Below, piece after piece: positions 7,492 to 16,439 of a stretch of 43,140 nt of DNA. A program made the position numbers and the translations under genes. Origin of the DNA: Azophilus sp964638775 (GTDB taxonomy: Bacteria; Pseudomonadota; Gammaproteobacteria; Pseudomonadales; Azotimanducaceae); assembly GCA_964638775.1 (NCBI GenBank), contig CAZWZH010000240.1:1-43140 (forward strand), given 5' to 3'. The notes under the pieces are model-generated. The model ran no database searches, had not been told where the DNA came from, and saw only the letters and a list, made by a program, of their open reading frames with translations. How positions within the stretch are numbered: position 1 is the first letter of the stretch; each line of letters begins with the position of its first letter.

Positions 7492-8720
7492 GGCTGATCC
7501 TCCCCGGCGTCGCGCGCGCCGATGATGGAGTCGATCTCGACGTCGAGATCCGCGCGGGTCTTCTGGATCGAGCGAAGGAGCGTCCCCTGCTTCCTCCAGT
7601 GGTTGTCGTGGGCCTTCTTTTCAGCGACCTGCAGGTCGAGCAACGCGTCCGAGTCCGAGTCGATGCGCTGCAGCAGGTGGGTGCACCGCTCGGACGTGAT
7701 GAAGTCGTACAGGGCGGCCATCTTCTCGGTACGCTCCGTCTTGCTCAAGCGCAATGTGTGCACCGCCAGCAGGTGGCGACGGATCATCGCGACGATCGCA
7801 ACCGCAAGCGCCGGGTTGACGATCATAACCCCGTCGCGGAATTCGGCTAGGGACGTGTTGGCGGGGAACTTGAGTGTGGAGAGAACGGCGTGGTCCGCCT
7901 TCGCAGCCGTCTGGTCCCGCACCAGCTTGGTGACATAGTCGGTGCGCCAGGCGCCCGTGTTCTTGCTGTCATAGATGATGGTTCCGCAGTCCTGACCATT
8001 GTGGACAACCGTGTGCAGGATGTCGGCCCCCGAGACGCCCTTCGCCACGCGCCGGATCTTGTCGCCCGGGAACCGCGCCTTCAGATCGTCGAACAGCTTG
8101 ACCTCCGCACCTTCTCCAAGTTCGTCGGCCCGCTGCTTCTTGAGTTGGCGCTGCAAGGCCTCCAGCTTCTCGGTGAGCTTGCGTTTTTCTTTATCGTTTT
8201 CCGACCTGACCTGCGCGAGCGCTTCGGCGTTGGCCTTCTCCAGCGCGTCGCGGGCCTCCCCGACTCGAGTGTTGATCTGCTGGTCGCGCTCCTCCTCGGC
8301 CGCCTGCAGCCGCTTGAGGGCCTCCTGCGTTTGCTCCGCGGCCTCGGTCTTGGCCTTCTCCGCTGCGGCGAGCTGTTGCCGGAGATCCGCTTCGACCGCC
8401 TTGCGACCCTCCGCCAGGGCAGCCTCGACCCGCGAGTCGGCCTCGGCGCTTGCCTTCTCAAGCGCCTGCTCCTTTTCCTCGCGAAGTGCGCGGATCGTAA
8501 CGGCGGCTGCCGTCTCGATCCGTTCCTTCTCGGCGGCGATGCGCCGGTCGGCGCGGGTGTTCGCCGCTTCGTCTATGTGGCGTTTCTGCGCCTCGGCCCG
8601 TGCTCGAATCTCGATGGCCTTCTCATTCGGAATGGGCTGATCGCAGGTCGGGCAGGTTTCGGTCGAGGCGTGGATGTGCGGCTCGGGCATTGGCTGCAAG
8701 GCAGGCTCGGAAGCGGGCAT
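7488..8720 (-). CDS. DUF2130 protein: long coiled coil plus nuclease-like domain
   Basis: A 410-residue protein. Residues 23-26 form a single CPTC pair. Residues 37-200 are an almost unbroken Ala/Glu/Lys/Arg-rich coiled coil. Residues about 203-340 are the DUF2130 domain, with GEGAEVKLFDDLKARFP, GVSGADI and CGTIIYDSKNT, the last fitting the D...(D/E)xK pattern of PD-(D/E)XK nucleases with Asp in place of Glu. The architecture recalls RmuC-like proteins, coiled-coil nucleases. It is the first gene of a two-gene unit with the ParB-like protein (4-base GTGA overlap). A candidate promoter lies at 8759-8786. Confidence 0.82.
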   Translation of the reverse strand: MPASEPALQPMPEPHIHASTETCPTCDQPIPNEKAIEIRARAEAQKRHIDEAANTRADRRIAAEKERIETAAAVTIRALREEKEQALEKASAEADSRVEAALAEGRKAVEADLRQQLAAAEKAKTEAAEQTQEALKRLQAAEEERDQQINTRVGEARDALEKANAEALAQVRSENDKEKRKLTEKLEALQRQLKKQRADELGEGAEVKLFDDLKARFPGDKIRRVAKGVSGADILHTVVHNGQDCGTIIYDSKNTGAWRTDYVTKLVRDQTAAKADHAVLSTLKFPANTSLAEFRDGVMIVNPALAVAIVAMIRRHLLAVHTLRLSKTERTEKMAALYDFITSERCTHLLQRIDSDSDALLDLQVAEKKAHDNHWRKQGTLLRSIQKTRADLDVEIDSIIGARDAGEDQP

Positions 8721-8738
8721 TGGTGACGTCTCCGCGTG

Positions 8739-8786
8739 ATTGGGAACAATTGGGACCTATGGTATCCTAATTTTTCCCAACGTCAA
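8739..8786 (-). promoter_or_regulatory. Candidate promoter/operator between divergent island genes
   Basis: On the minus strand TTGACG (8786-8781) and TACCAT (8764-8759) are separated by 16 bases, a plausible sigma-70 promoter 39 bases before the DUF2130 start. Overlapping it are two ATTGGGA direct repeats exactly 10 bp apart (8739-8745, 8749-8755) and an inverted TCCCAA (8775-8780). This is a possible operator shared by the divergent genes. The call rests on pattern only. Confidence 0.4.
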
Positions 8787-8932
8787 CGGAAGCTCCCTGT
8801 GCAGATCGAAGAGACATTACCCCCCGCGGCGACCGTTAACGGGACGGGCGGACTCCGCCCCTTACGTTCTCCAGCGGCCCTTCTCCGTAACGGTAGGCCC
8901 CGCACACTGTGGCGGCACGTACGCGTGCGGTC

Positions 8933-10936
8933 ATGAATTCGCCAGGTGGGGCGCCACGCCCGGAGTCTGATGTATTCGCGGACCTGGCCTCCCTCTGCGG
9001 GTCTCCGGGGTATGTCCACGCCCTGGCGCTTCTCTGCCTGCATTCCGAGATCGTGCTGTTCGACAAGGAAATGACGGTAGAAGCGATGAGCCAGCTTTAC
9101 TCCGGCAACCGCCTGATTCCAGCGGAAATCAACACGCTGGTCGGGCTGATGATGCAGGCGACGATCGACTTTGGTACTCCCGGGCCGAGCGAGATCATGA
9201 GGTATCTCAACCAGACCCATGCTTTGCTGCAGGAACTCCATCAAGCCATCCTACAGCCGGGGACGGCCAGGATCTTCGAGGACGCACAAGCCGCCCCGTC
9301 GTCCAATCCATTTACTGCCGGTAGCGTCCTCCGCGAGATCATGTTCTATGGTGGGTTGTCCGCGTACGCCTTCCAGTATCGTGACATGGCACTGCAGAAG
9401 TACCGCGCGGATGCCGACTGGTTGCTGGCCAACAAAGGCATCCGCCTGGACGTAGCGCATGCTGTATGCGGCACGGTCGTTGACATTCTTCAGCAGCGGG
9501 TCGCTCACACGTTTGCCGGCTTGGCGGGCGCGCCGTTCGGACACAGATCGATGCTGCCCGGCTTCACATTCTCGCCTGCGGAAGTTGCTGACCGCGCAGG
9601 TCTGCCGCCCACTGATGTCCTGGCCGTCGTCGAGGCGTTCACGTTGCCGGCAGGCGAGCGCAACGCGACGTTCACGTCGCTGCACGAGTTCAATGTCGCC
9701 TACGCCTACCCGTTTATCCGCAAGTCGGATGACGAGTACTTCCTGTTACAGCACTACAGCGTCGCGGAGGCCCTCTACAACACGCCGTCTTACTGGATGC
9801 TCGATGACAAGACGTACGCACCACAGGCACAGCAGCACAGGGGCGACTTCACCGAGGCCTTTGCGTTCGATCGGCTGATCGACGTATTCGGTCAAGACCG
9901 CGTGTTCCAGAACGTGGAGATCATGAAGTCGAAACGTGAAGTCGCCGGCGAGATCGACGTGCTGGTCATCTTCGGCGATCGCGCCATCGTGGTTCAGGCC
10001 AAGTCGAAGAAGCTCACGTTGGCAGCGAGATCTGGCAACGAGACGGAGCTACGGAAGGACTTCAAGGCCGCCATCGAGGACGCAGTCGACCAAGCGCGGG
10101 CGTGCTCGACAGCGGTCGCCGGGTCGAACGTGACGTTCCGTTGTCGGGACGGCCGGACAGTCCCCCCGGTCTCCGACCTTCGCGCAATCTTCCCGGTATG
10201 CGTGGTCGCGGACCACTATCCGGCCCTGGCATTCCAGGCCAGCCGGTTCCTAGACCTTTCGGGCACCGACCCGGTGGCCCGCGTCCTTACGATTGACTTA
10301 TTCGCGCTGGACACGATGACCGAGATGCTCGGCTCGCCGCTACGACTGCTGAGCTACCTCTCCCTGCGCGCCCGCTTTGGCGACAAACTTGTCTTTGGGC
10401 ACGAGCACATTCCGCTGGCGTATCACCTCCGGCAGAACCTGTGGCTGGAGGACTCTACGGATCTCGCCGTCTTACAGGACGATGTCGCCGTGCCCGTCGA
10501 TGTGGCAATGTCCGTCAGAAGAGACGGGCTGCCCGGATCGCCAACGCCGGACGGCATCCTGACCCGCTTGACCGAGACCAGTGTCGGTAGGATGCTGGCC
10601 GAGCTTGAGGACCAGGCCAACCCGGCGTCCATTGCACTTGGCCTGCTGTTGCTCGAACTCAGCGAGCACGCCGCCAACGACCTCAGTTCGGCAATAGACG
10701 CAACCGTGGAGAAGACCACGAGGGACCGCAAACTGCATGACGCCACGGTAGTGCTGTCCGAGGCCGGAACCGGAATCACAGTCCACTGTAGTGCACTACC
10801 CAAACACGAAGCGACGGTGCAACTCCAGCGTCACTGCGAGAAACGAAAGGGGCTCCACCGGGCACGCACGTGGTTTGGCGTCGCCCTGCGCTCGGATGGT
10901 TCACTGCGGCTGGTTGGCCTCTTGCGCGACCAATAG
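8933..10936 (+). CDS. Large protein with restriction-endonuclease-like segment
   Basis: A 667-residue protein from ATG; a GTG at 8909 would add eight residues, and neither start has a strong ribosome site. I do not recognise the full-length family. Around residues 338-360 the segment GEIDVLVIFGDRAIVVQAKSKK follows the D...(E/Q)xK pattern of PD-(D/E)XK nucleases of the Mrr/NERD type, preceded by RGDFTEAFAFDRLIDVFG and VFQNVEI as often seen before such cores. The N-terminal 300 residues look helical and the C-terminal 250 residues have no motif I can name. It is transcribed away from the DUF2130/ParB pair across a 212-base region, which fits a defence-type locus. Confidence 0.78.
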   Translation: MNSPGGAPRPESDVFADLASLCGSPGYVHALALLCLHSEIVLFDKEMTVEAMSQLYSGNRLIPAEINTLVGLMMQATIDFGTPGPSEIMRYLNQTHALLQELHQAILQPGTARIFEDAQAAPSSNPFTAGSVLREIMFYGGLSAYAFQYRDMALQKYRADADWLLANKGIRLDVAHAVCGTVVDILQQRVAHTFAGLAGAPFGHRSMLPGFTFSPAEVADRAGLPPTDVLAVVEAFTLPAGERNATFTSLHEFNVAYAYPFIRKSDDEYFLLQHYSVAEALYNTPSYWMLDDKTYAPQAQQHRGDFTEAFAFDRLIDVFGQDRVFQNVEIMKSKREVAGEIDVLVIFGDRAIVVQAKSKKLTLAARSGNETELRKDFKAAIEDAVDQARACSTAVAGSNVTFRCRDGRTVPPVSDLRAIFPVCVVADHYPALAFQASRFLDLSGTDPVARVLTIDLFALDTMTEMLGSPLRLLSYLSLRARFGDKLVFGHEHIPLAYHLRQNLWLEDSTDLAVLQDDVAVPVDVAMSVRRDGLPGSPTPDGILTRLTETSVGRMLAELEDQANPASIALGLLLLELSEHAANDLSSAIDATVEKTTRDRKLHDATVVLSEAGTGITVHCSALPKHEATVQLQRHCEKRKGLHRARTWFGVALRSDGSLRLVGLLRDQ

Positions 10937-11032
10937 CGGCCCCCTTGGCAAAACGGGTCGGCAGTACATGGATCGGCACTGGAGAAGCGAGGCTCGTTGA
11001 GAACGGCGCAAAGTATCGCTGGACAGCATGCT

Positions 11033-11698
11033 TCAGCCCTCCGCCTGAACGAACTCCTTCAACCGCCGATACGTGGGCGTGAGCTTGCCCATGCCGGTGG
11101 TCGCGTTCCATCCCACATGCTCTTGCAGGCACCCCGTGCGGCCGATGCGACTCATGAAGTCAGGCACCTCGTCGTGCGGAATCTCCAGTTCGGCACTCAG
11201 GCTGCGGCAGAACGCATCCCAGAACCCCATGATTTGCTCCATCTCGTTTTGGCCATCCACGGCGTGTGTTTCGCAAAAGGTGTCGAAAGTGTCCAGCGCG
11301 CGGAGTTCCCTGTAGCTGAGTTCGTCGAGAATCCCAAGGAATTCCTCGTACTCATCCACGTCCGATAGCCCTCCATCGGGCAGACCCAAGCGTTTCAGAA
11401 GCCGCGCGAACATGCGGATCTTCTCGCGGCGGCGGGTGTTCAACGCAAACCTCGCCGTCGAGAAGAAGCAGTGCACGAAGTCTTCTGACTTGAGGAGTTC
11501 TGGATTGTCTATCGCGTTCGCCGAGGCCAGTTCGTCGAAGAACGCCTGCGCGCGGTCGCGGCGGATGTTGGCGACCACCGTCAGCACTGCAGCCTCCGCT
11601 GCGGATGCGTAGGGGATCAGGCGCACCAACGTGCGAATGACGGGGTGCCGCTCGTAGCGCTCGACCAGTGAAACGGCACTCGCCGTCAGTTTTTCCAT
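11033..11698 (-). CDS. Hypothetical protein, 221 residues
   Basis: The ATG at 11698 is preferred because GGGAGGATGTGACG provides a ribosome site. The longer frame to 11809 lacks one and has atypical composition. The sequence starts MEKLTASAVSLVERYERHP, has a hydrophobic LVRLIPYASAAEAAVLTVVANI stretch near residues 24-45 that could be buried or weakly membrane-associated, and then an acidic/basic helical body (RRREKIRMFARLLKRLGL). I recognise no family. The gene is convergent with the nuclease-like gene, 96 bases apart, and belongs to the same island. Confidence 0.6.
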   Translation of the reverse strand: MEKLTASAVSLVERYERHPVIRTLVRLIPYASAAEAAVLTVVANIRRDRAQAFFDELASANAIDNPELLKSEDFVHCFFSTARFALNTRRREKIRMFARLLKRLGLPDGGLSDVDEYEEFLGILDELSYRELRALDTFDTFCETHAVDGQNEMEQIMGFWDAFCRSLSAELEIPHDEVPDFMSRIGRTGCLQEHVGWNATTGMGKLTPTYRRLKEFVQAEG

Positions 11699-11809
11699 CG
11701 TCACATCCTCCCGGTCCTCCGTGTAGGAGTCGGTCCACCTCGATAGCCTCGGGCAATCCTGTCGGGCGCGGCTCCCGAGCAGGAAACCACGGTGACCACC
11801 GCGGGACAA

Positions 11810-12851
11810 CGCCCCGGCTGGTAGTGGGGCCTCGCAAATGTAGCAGACGGCATCGCTTGCAGTACGCTGAGTTGGGGAGGATCCCCCAGTGACCGATTTC
11901 GAGTCGCGACGACCGCGTGCAACGCTGCTGCCGTAGGCGTGCTTCGATCAACAGGCGTTGCATCGGCGGCTGGGTAACGTCCTGCCTGCGCAGGCCGTCG
12001 CCAAAGTGGACCTGCTCGAACTCAAGGCCGGCGAGCACACCAGCGCGAAACTCGAACTCGGCCGCAGGGCCAGCGGCCCCGGCGAGGCCGACTAAGCGCT
12101 CACTCTCGGTGGCTCGATGCGATTCTGAAGGCCGCCGTCCCCGGTCCGGCGGTCCACACGGACCCGAGGGACGACCGCGGTGGTTTCGAGACCGGCGCGG
12201 AACCGGAGCCCGTTCCCCGGCTCGCGTATCCGGCCGGGCGTATTCCTATCCAGGTGTCAGCGGAACGACCACGGGAACCGTCGTTCACCGTTGCTGCCGA
12301 CAGCCCATCGGCCCGTACTCCGGCCGTCATTCGGACATGCAAGCGGAGCGTCGGCAAACCGCCGATGTAGCCCGGTTGGGCCGTTCACACGCACGGCGTT
12401 GGGAATCTCCGCGCAAGTCCCCCAGAGTTTGCGCTCCGTTGCATCGAACGGGGCCTGCGTCCCGCCGCTGTCCCCAACGTCCCGCGCGCGCAAGCGCGCG
12501 TGTTCAATACGAATGAGTCCAGGCGTCGGTGCGACACCGTTCCCGTCGTCGGCATCCGCGGCCAGCGGCATCATGCGTTGAAATGGCGCCGGTATCCGTT
12601 ACTGTTACCGTACCCGCCACGCCGTGATCGTTCCCGCCTATGCTTGTCAGCCCGTGTCCCGTTTTCGACGGCGTCGATTTGCCGGCCATGCCTGTCCTCT
12701 CTTGTATTCCGCAATGCGGTGCAAGCGTTCGCTCCGATTCCCGGCTTCCCGATTGCGGCAGCATCCGAGCCGACGCGTCGACCCTTCCGTCGTCCGATCC
12801 GGCTGCCGGTTTCCATCCCGGCGCCCGCGCCTCAGTTCGGGAGTGTGTCCG
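11810..12851. other. 1-kb region without a convincing gene
   Basis: Frames on both strands here have low-complexity, Arg/Pro/Ser-rich translations typical of non-coding GC-rich DNA. Two items stand out: a short open fragment at 11937-12095 with protein-like composition (listed separately) and a perfect CGCGCGC/GCGCGCG inverted repeat around 12485-12500. The right part should hold the promoter of the DUF4238 gene, but I see no clear -35/-10 pair. Confidence 0.5.
11937..12095 (+). pseudogene. Possible gene fragment
   Basis: Between TAG at 11934 and TAA at 12093 the frame reads CFDQQALHRRLGNVLPAQ and then VAKVDLLELKAGEHTSAKLELGRRASG. This composition looks like real protein, unlike the flanks. 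It has no start codon or ribosome site, so it is most likely the tail of a lost gene. The family is not recognised. Confidence 0.3.
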
Positions 12852-13793
12852 ATGACGGCGCGAGGCCACCACTATCTGCCCGAGTTCTATCTCCACGGCT
12901 TTACCCGGTCGGGTTCCAGGGATGACCGGCTGGTGGCCGTCGATCTTCAAGAGCGAAGACGCTTCGATTCGCGGCCGAAGAAGGTGGGCAAGAAACGCGA
13001 CTTCAATCGCATCGACATCGACGAGCATCCGCCCGACGCGCTGGAGTCCCAACTCGCCATTGTCGAGGGCGATCTCGCCCCGGCGCTCCGCCGCCTCAGG
13101 CAAGACAGGCGGTTCCCCGACAAGAACGACTTTACCCGGCTCATGAACCTGATCTGTCTTGTGGCGATCCGCAATCCGAGAACCCGGCGACACATCGAAA
13201 GACCTATCTCCGACGTTCTGCGGCGAGTCGGCCAGCTATCAGTCGCCACCGAAGAGCGCTGGCGGCGGATCCAGCGTCAGATGATCGAAGAGGGCGCGGA
13301 GCCCTCCCCGGTGAGCTACCAGGATTTACGAGACTTTGTCTTTGACGAAACCCGATACGACGTCACGGTCAATCGCGAGTTTCTTATCGCCCTGGAACTC
13401 GAGGTATTCGACAATGTCCTGCGGACACTGTTCGATCGCAAGTGGATCATGCTTGTGGTAAACGCGTCCACTGGACCCTTCATCTGCGGCGACTTCCCCG
13501 TCGCGCTCACTTTTTCCGATCCTGACTCCCACACCCCGTTCATTTCGCCGGGGTTCGCCGTGAAGGAAACCGACTTGATCGTACCCATGTCCAAGGAGGT
13601 CCTTTTCTGGGGACGATTCGAAACACCGCGCAACGCGGTCCTGGAAGCGGATGAACGCACGACGGCGATACTCAACTCCAGAATTATCGCCTTCAGTGAG
13701 CGGCAGATTTATACGCCGAGCCTGGGATTTCGCTACGTAAGCGCGAACGGAGATGTCGCCACTGGCAACTCGCTGTTGGCCGCCGACGAATAG
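12852..13793 (+). CDS. DUF4238 family protein
   Basis: A 313-residue protein. The ATG at 12852 follows GGGAG and begins MTARGHHYLPEFYLHGFTR, the hallmark N-terminus of DUF4238 (a HHYLPxFYLxxF pattern). Later segments RDFNRIDI, the helical NPRTRRHIERP and the late PFICGDFPVAL followed by a conserved DLIVPMSKEVLFWG fit this family. The open frame extends upstream to 12624, but that extension is Arg/Pro-rich and is not supported. DUF4238 proteins are sporadic accessory genes with unknown biochemistry. This one is the last substantial gene before the second IS91-like end. Confidence 0.8.
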   Translation: MTARGHHYLPEFYLHGFTRSGSRDDRLVAVDLQERRRFDSRPKKVGKKRDFNRIDIDEHPPDALESQLAIVEGDLAPALRRLRQDRRFPDKNDFTRLMNLICLVAIRNPRTRRHIERPISDVLRRVGQLSVATEERWRRIQRQMIEEGAEPSPVSYQDLRDFVFDETRYDVTVNREFLIALELEVFDNVLRTLFDRKWIMLVVNASTGPFICGDFPVALTFSDPDSHTPFISPGFAVKETDLIVPMSKEVLFWGRFETPRNAVLEADERTTAILNSRIIAFSERQIYTPSLGFRYVSANGDVATGNSLLAADE

Positions 13794-13927
13794 GACGGCG
13801 TGCTCGCACCGCCCTTTACACCGGTTCGTTCCGGCCCCACTGTCGATCAGGCGCCCAACCGGCAGAATCCGCGCGCGGCGTCACCCTTCGCCCGAAACCT
13901 GCATACGAAACAAGGACACCGTTCGCA

Positions 13928-14146
13928 ATGAAACAACGCATTTCCTCCCTCGCACGCCGCACGTCCGACTTCTTCGCCCATGTTTGTGTGTTCCTCATGA
14001 AGAAGGTCGTCGCGCGGGGTTCGAAGGTGAGTTTCCTAGTGGCGCTGATTGCCGTCACCGGGCTCCGCACCGCGCTCGATCTCCCCTTGCCGGGCGAGGA
14101 TGAATCGATCGACAAGAGGATTCGCCAAGCCATCGCGGGGGCATAG
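13928..14146 (+). CDS. Small hypothetical protein, 72 residues
   Basis: A frame from ATG with a weak AAGGA about 13 bases upstream. The product is basic at the N-terminus (MKQRISSLARRTSD) and has a hydrophobic VSFLVALIAVTGL segment that could be one membrane helix. Its stop lies inside the IS91-like end (14139-14235), so its 3' end may have been set by the insertion. No homology is recognised, and it may not be expressed. Confidence 0.35.
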   Translation: MKQRISSLARRTSDFFAHVCVFLMKKVVARGSKVSFLVALIAVTGLRTALDLPLPGEDESIDKRIRQAIAGA

Positions 14147-14235
14147 TAAGAACAACGGCCTGAAAGGCGTGATCTGGGGAGTACGGCCAATAGGGATGGC
14201 TTGAGTCGGGCGCCGGGTGGGGCCGAGTCTTGGGC
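14139..14235 (-). mobile_element. IS91/ISCR-like terminal end (oriIS-like), copy B, solo
   Basis: The second copy of the 97-bp end at 5360-5456, in the same orientation, ungapped and differing at 11 positions. Its terminal 21 bases again end, on the minus strand, in CTTACTATGCCC next to a C. No transposase coding sequence follows it on the right, so it is a solo end. Two same-orientation origins enclosing foreign-looking genes are what one-ended rolling-circle transposition of an ISCR-type element would leave. Confidence 0.6.
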
Positions 14236-14344
14236 GAGGGGCGCATAAAACGCATCTTCGCTGGCGTCTAGCGCCGGAACATGAAACCAGTCGGTGTCTC
14301 TCGCAACTGCCGCAGATGTTGCATTGGCGACCGAGATTAGCGGG

Positions 14345-15502
14345 TTAGCCGCTCGACCCGTTGGCAGGCAGCGAGCGTTCGATCATTCCGTATGCCGACT
14401 CGTCGCCCCAAGTATAAAGCGCCCCGCCCTGGTGAAACGGCAGGGCCCTGCCCCGATCGTGGGGCCAGTCGCCAAACATGGGCACCCCCTGCGGGAGATA
14501 CGTGGAATCGTGGGTCTTCCCCGTGATGCGGGTCTGGCCTGCATCGGTTTCGAGCACCACGTCCACGGGGCCGCCATGCGGCACGAACCCGGTCATCCAG
14601 GGCGCTTCAACGAGCGTTGCGTACACTTTGCGCCGACCGTCGAAGACATAGCATTCACTGTACGCCGGCGTGCCGTCGGAGCGTGGCGGAAATGCCATCA
14701 TGCCGAACGCCCTGCCGCTCGGGAACAGGGCCGACTGCCAGCAGTGACCGGGGAAATCGCCGATATTGCGCACGCCGAAGCGCCTGATCTTCAAGCCGGT
14801 GCCCGTGAAGGCAAGGTCCGACTCGCCTTCGATGGCAAACCGGCCGCTGCAACGGAACAACTGCTCGTGCCGGTGGCCGCCGACGGCGCCTATCGCGCGC
14901 TCGGTGGAACGATCGCCGATGCGGGCCGCCTGCTCGCCGGGCGTCCAGGGCGGCGCCGCCATAATCGCGTCGACTTCAATCCGGACGCGACGCGCCTGGC
15001 CACCCCGCTTGCCCATGACCTGACGCTCTATGGTGGTCTCGTCGGCGTATCCATCGAAGGTCATGCGCCAGCGCTGCAGCGGTTCGACCACCTCGAAAGT
15101 AAGCGGGCCCGCGTTCAGGGTCACCGCGCGGCCTTCCACCCGCTTTGCCGGCACCGGCGCGAATCCCCCCGCGCCGATCAAAACCCGACCGTCCGGAAAC
15201 GCGATGTTCGCCTGCACGCCCCGGTGCTCCCAGGCACCGGCAAGCGCTTCTATGCAGAACCGGGGAAAGCCGAATCGGCCCGCGTCGTCGGATATCCATA
15301 TGGATACGCTCTCGCGCATGGCCGGATCGTCAGGCCTTTGCGTCAGCAGATAGTCCAGTGCCGGATCATAGCCGCCCGTCACGTCGAAGCTGTCTGGGCT
15401 GGCTCCCTCCAATAGGCCGGCCGTTGCGGGCCATCCCGGCAACAACGCCGCTGCACCCGCTGCCCTGATTCCGAAACCCAGGCTCGCACGTCGACTGAAC
15501 AT
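14345..15502 (-). CDS. Tat-exported CrtC/AttH-like lipocalin-fold protein
   Basis: A 385-residue protein with a twin-arginine start (FSRRASLGFG) and an Ala-rich hydrophobic segment, so folded export through Tat is likely. The body is beta-rich, with repeated GxFAIEGESDLAFTG, ECYVFDGRRKVYA and a C-terminal SAYGMIERS. This resembles proteins related to CrtC (hydroxyneurosporene synthase) and AttH, now split into DUF7064/DUF7065-type domains. Some relatives hydrate or isomerise isoprenoid substrates, but assigning that here would be a guess. It follows an epimerase after 1 base and has its own ribosome site (GGAGG) inside the epimerase's end. It is the last gene of a minus-strand operon. Confidence 0.6.
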   Translation of the reverse strand: MFSRRASLGFGIRAAGAAALLPGWPATAGLLEGASPDSFDVTGGYDPALDYLLTQRPDDPAMRESVSIWISDDAGRFGFPRFCIEALAGAWEHRGVQANIAFPDGRVLIGAGGFAPVPAKRVEGRAVTLNAGPLTFEVVEPLQRWRMTFDGYADETTIERQVMGKRGGQARRVRIEVDAIMAAPPWTPGEQAARIGDRSTERAIGAVGGHRHEQLFRCSGRFAIEGESDLAFTGTGLKIRRFGVRNIGDFPGHCWQSALFPSGRAFGMMAFPPRSDGTPAYSECYVFDGRRKVYATLVEAPWMTGFVPHGGPVDVVLETDAGQTRITGKTHDSTYLPQGVPMFGDWPHDRGRALPFHQGGALYTWGDESAYGMIERSLPANGSSG

Positions 15503-15503
15503 G

Positions 15504-16439
15504 CTATTGATCCTCCACGCCGATGAGCAGATCCGGGCGTCGCGCTTTTACCATTCGTCGCATGCCCTCCCGCCAATTCACTTTGCACGCACCGACTTGG
15601 GCAATGCGCCTGGTGTTGTCGAGGGCCCCCTGCGGCATGGGGTCTTCGTCGGTCCTGTTGTAGTTCGGGCCAAGACCGGTGAGCGTGCCGAGATAGTCCG
15701 TGAATTCTTCCACGCTCACAACCTCGTCACCGCCCCAGTTGACGACATTGCTCGGTATCGTGGCCGCCGCCAGCAGCGGTTCGACCTGCCGGGCGATGTC
15801 GTCCTCGTGAATGGGCATGTGCAGGCAGGGCCAGCTCGCGGGGATGGTTATGGGTTGGCCGCCGGCCAGGCTGTCGAGACAGATTCCCGGCAGGCCGCCG
15901 TCGTCCTGGGGGCCGCCATAGGCCACGTCCATGCGCGCAATGGTGGTGGGCAGAGCGTAAATCCGGCCCAGGGTCCGCACCACGCCTTCCGCAGCGGTTT
16001 TCGATCCCCCGTAAAACGGCGCGTAATCCGTGGCGCCGCCGATGCGGTCGCCCTCGCGGTAACGATGGAAGTGATCGGGATGGCGCGAATACACGCCGGT
16101 TGTCGAGACGTGCAGGAAGGCTTGTGCGCCGCGGCAGTGATGCAGGAGCAACCCGGTAGCGTCCGCGTTGTCCTCCATGCCCTCGTCCTGGGTCGCCGGA
16201 CTGGTATTGCCGGCGAAATGCACAACGAAATCGAAATCGTCCGGCACGCCGTTGAAATCTCCGCTGGTCAGATCGCAGACCACCGGGACCAGGCCCATGC
16301 TCTCGGCGACCTCCCGCGATCCCGGCCTGGAATAGCGGGCCAGGCCCCAGAGCTCGCAGCGCGGCGCCCAGTACTCGGCCACGGCATGACCGATCTGGCC
16401 CGTGTGCCCGGTGATGAGCACTTTCTTTCCGTTGAGCAT
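15504..16439 (-). CDS. NAD-dependent epimerase/dehydratase (extended SDR), paralogue 2
   Basis: A 311-residue extended SDR. The dinucleotide motif GHTGQIG is near residues 11-17, the catalytic pair is YGGSK, and the preceding strand ends in HVSTTGVYS. It is clearly paralogous to the gene at 16691-17641: both contain ELWGLARYS/EVWGLARYS, NGVPDDFDFV/ANVPDDFTYV and NVVNWGGDEVV/NIVNWCGDEVV. The start has AGGGAG 6 bases upstream. In the sulfotransferase operon it could act on a sugar-nucleotide or sterol/polyketide-type ketol; the sequence alone does not tell. Confidence 0.87.
   Translation of the reverse strand: MLNGKKVLITGHTGQIGHAVAEYWAPRCELWGLARYSRPGSREVAESMGLVPVVCDLTSGDFNGVPDDFDFVVHFAGNTSPATQDEGMEDNADATGLLLHHCRGAQAFLHVSTTGVYSRHPDHFHRYREGDRIGGATDYAPFYGGSKTAAEGVVRTLGRIYALPTTIARMDVAYGGPQDDGGLPGICLDSLAGGQPITIPASWPCLHMPIHEDDIARQVEPLLAAATIPSNVVNWGGDEVVSVEEFTDYLGTLTGLGPNYNRTDEDPMPQGALDNTRRIAQVGACKVNWREGMRRMVKARRPDLLIGVEDQ

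Noticed and set aside
12504..13193. Long minus-strand frame of 229 residues across the start of the DUF4238 gene
   Set aside because: It mirrors the opposite strand's real coding frame in a GC-rich region and lacks family features and a ribosome site.
13928..14146. The 72-residue protein as a toxin or holin
   Set aside because: One hydrophobic segment is not enough evidence, no partner gene is visible and its end overlaps the IS-like end.
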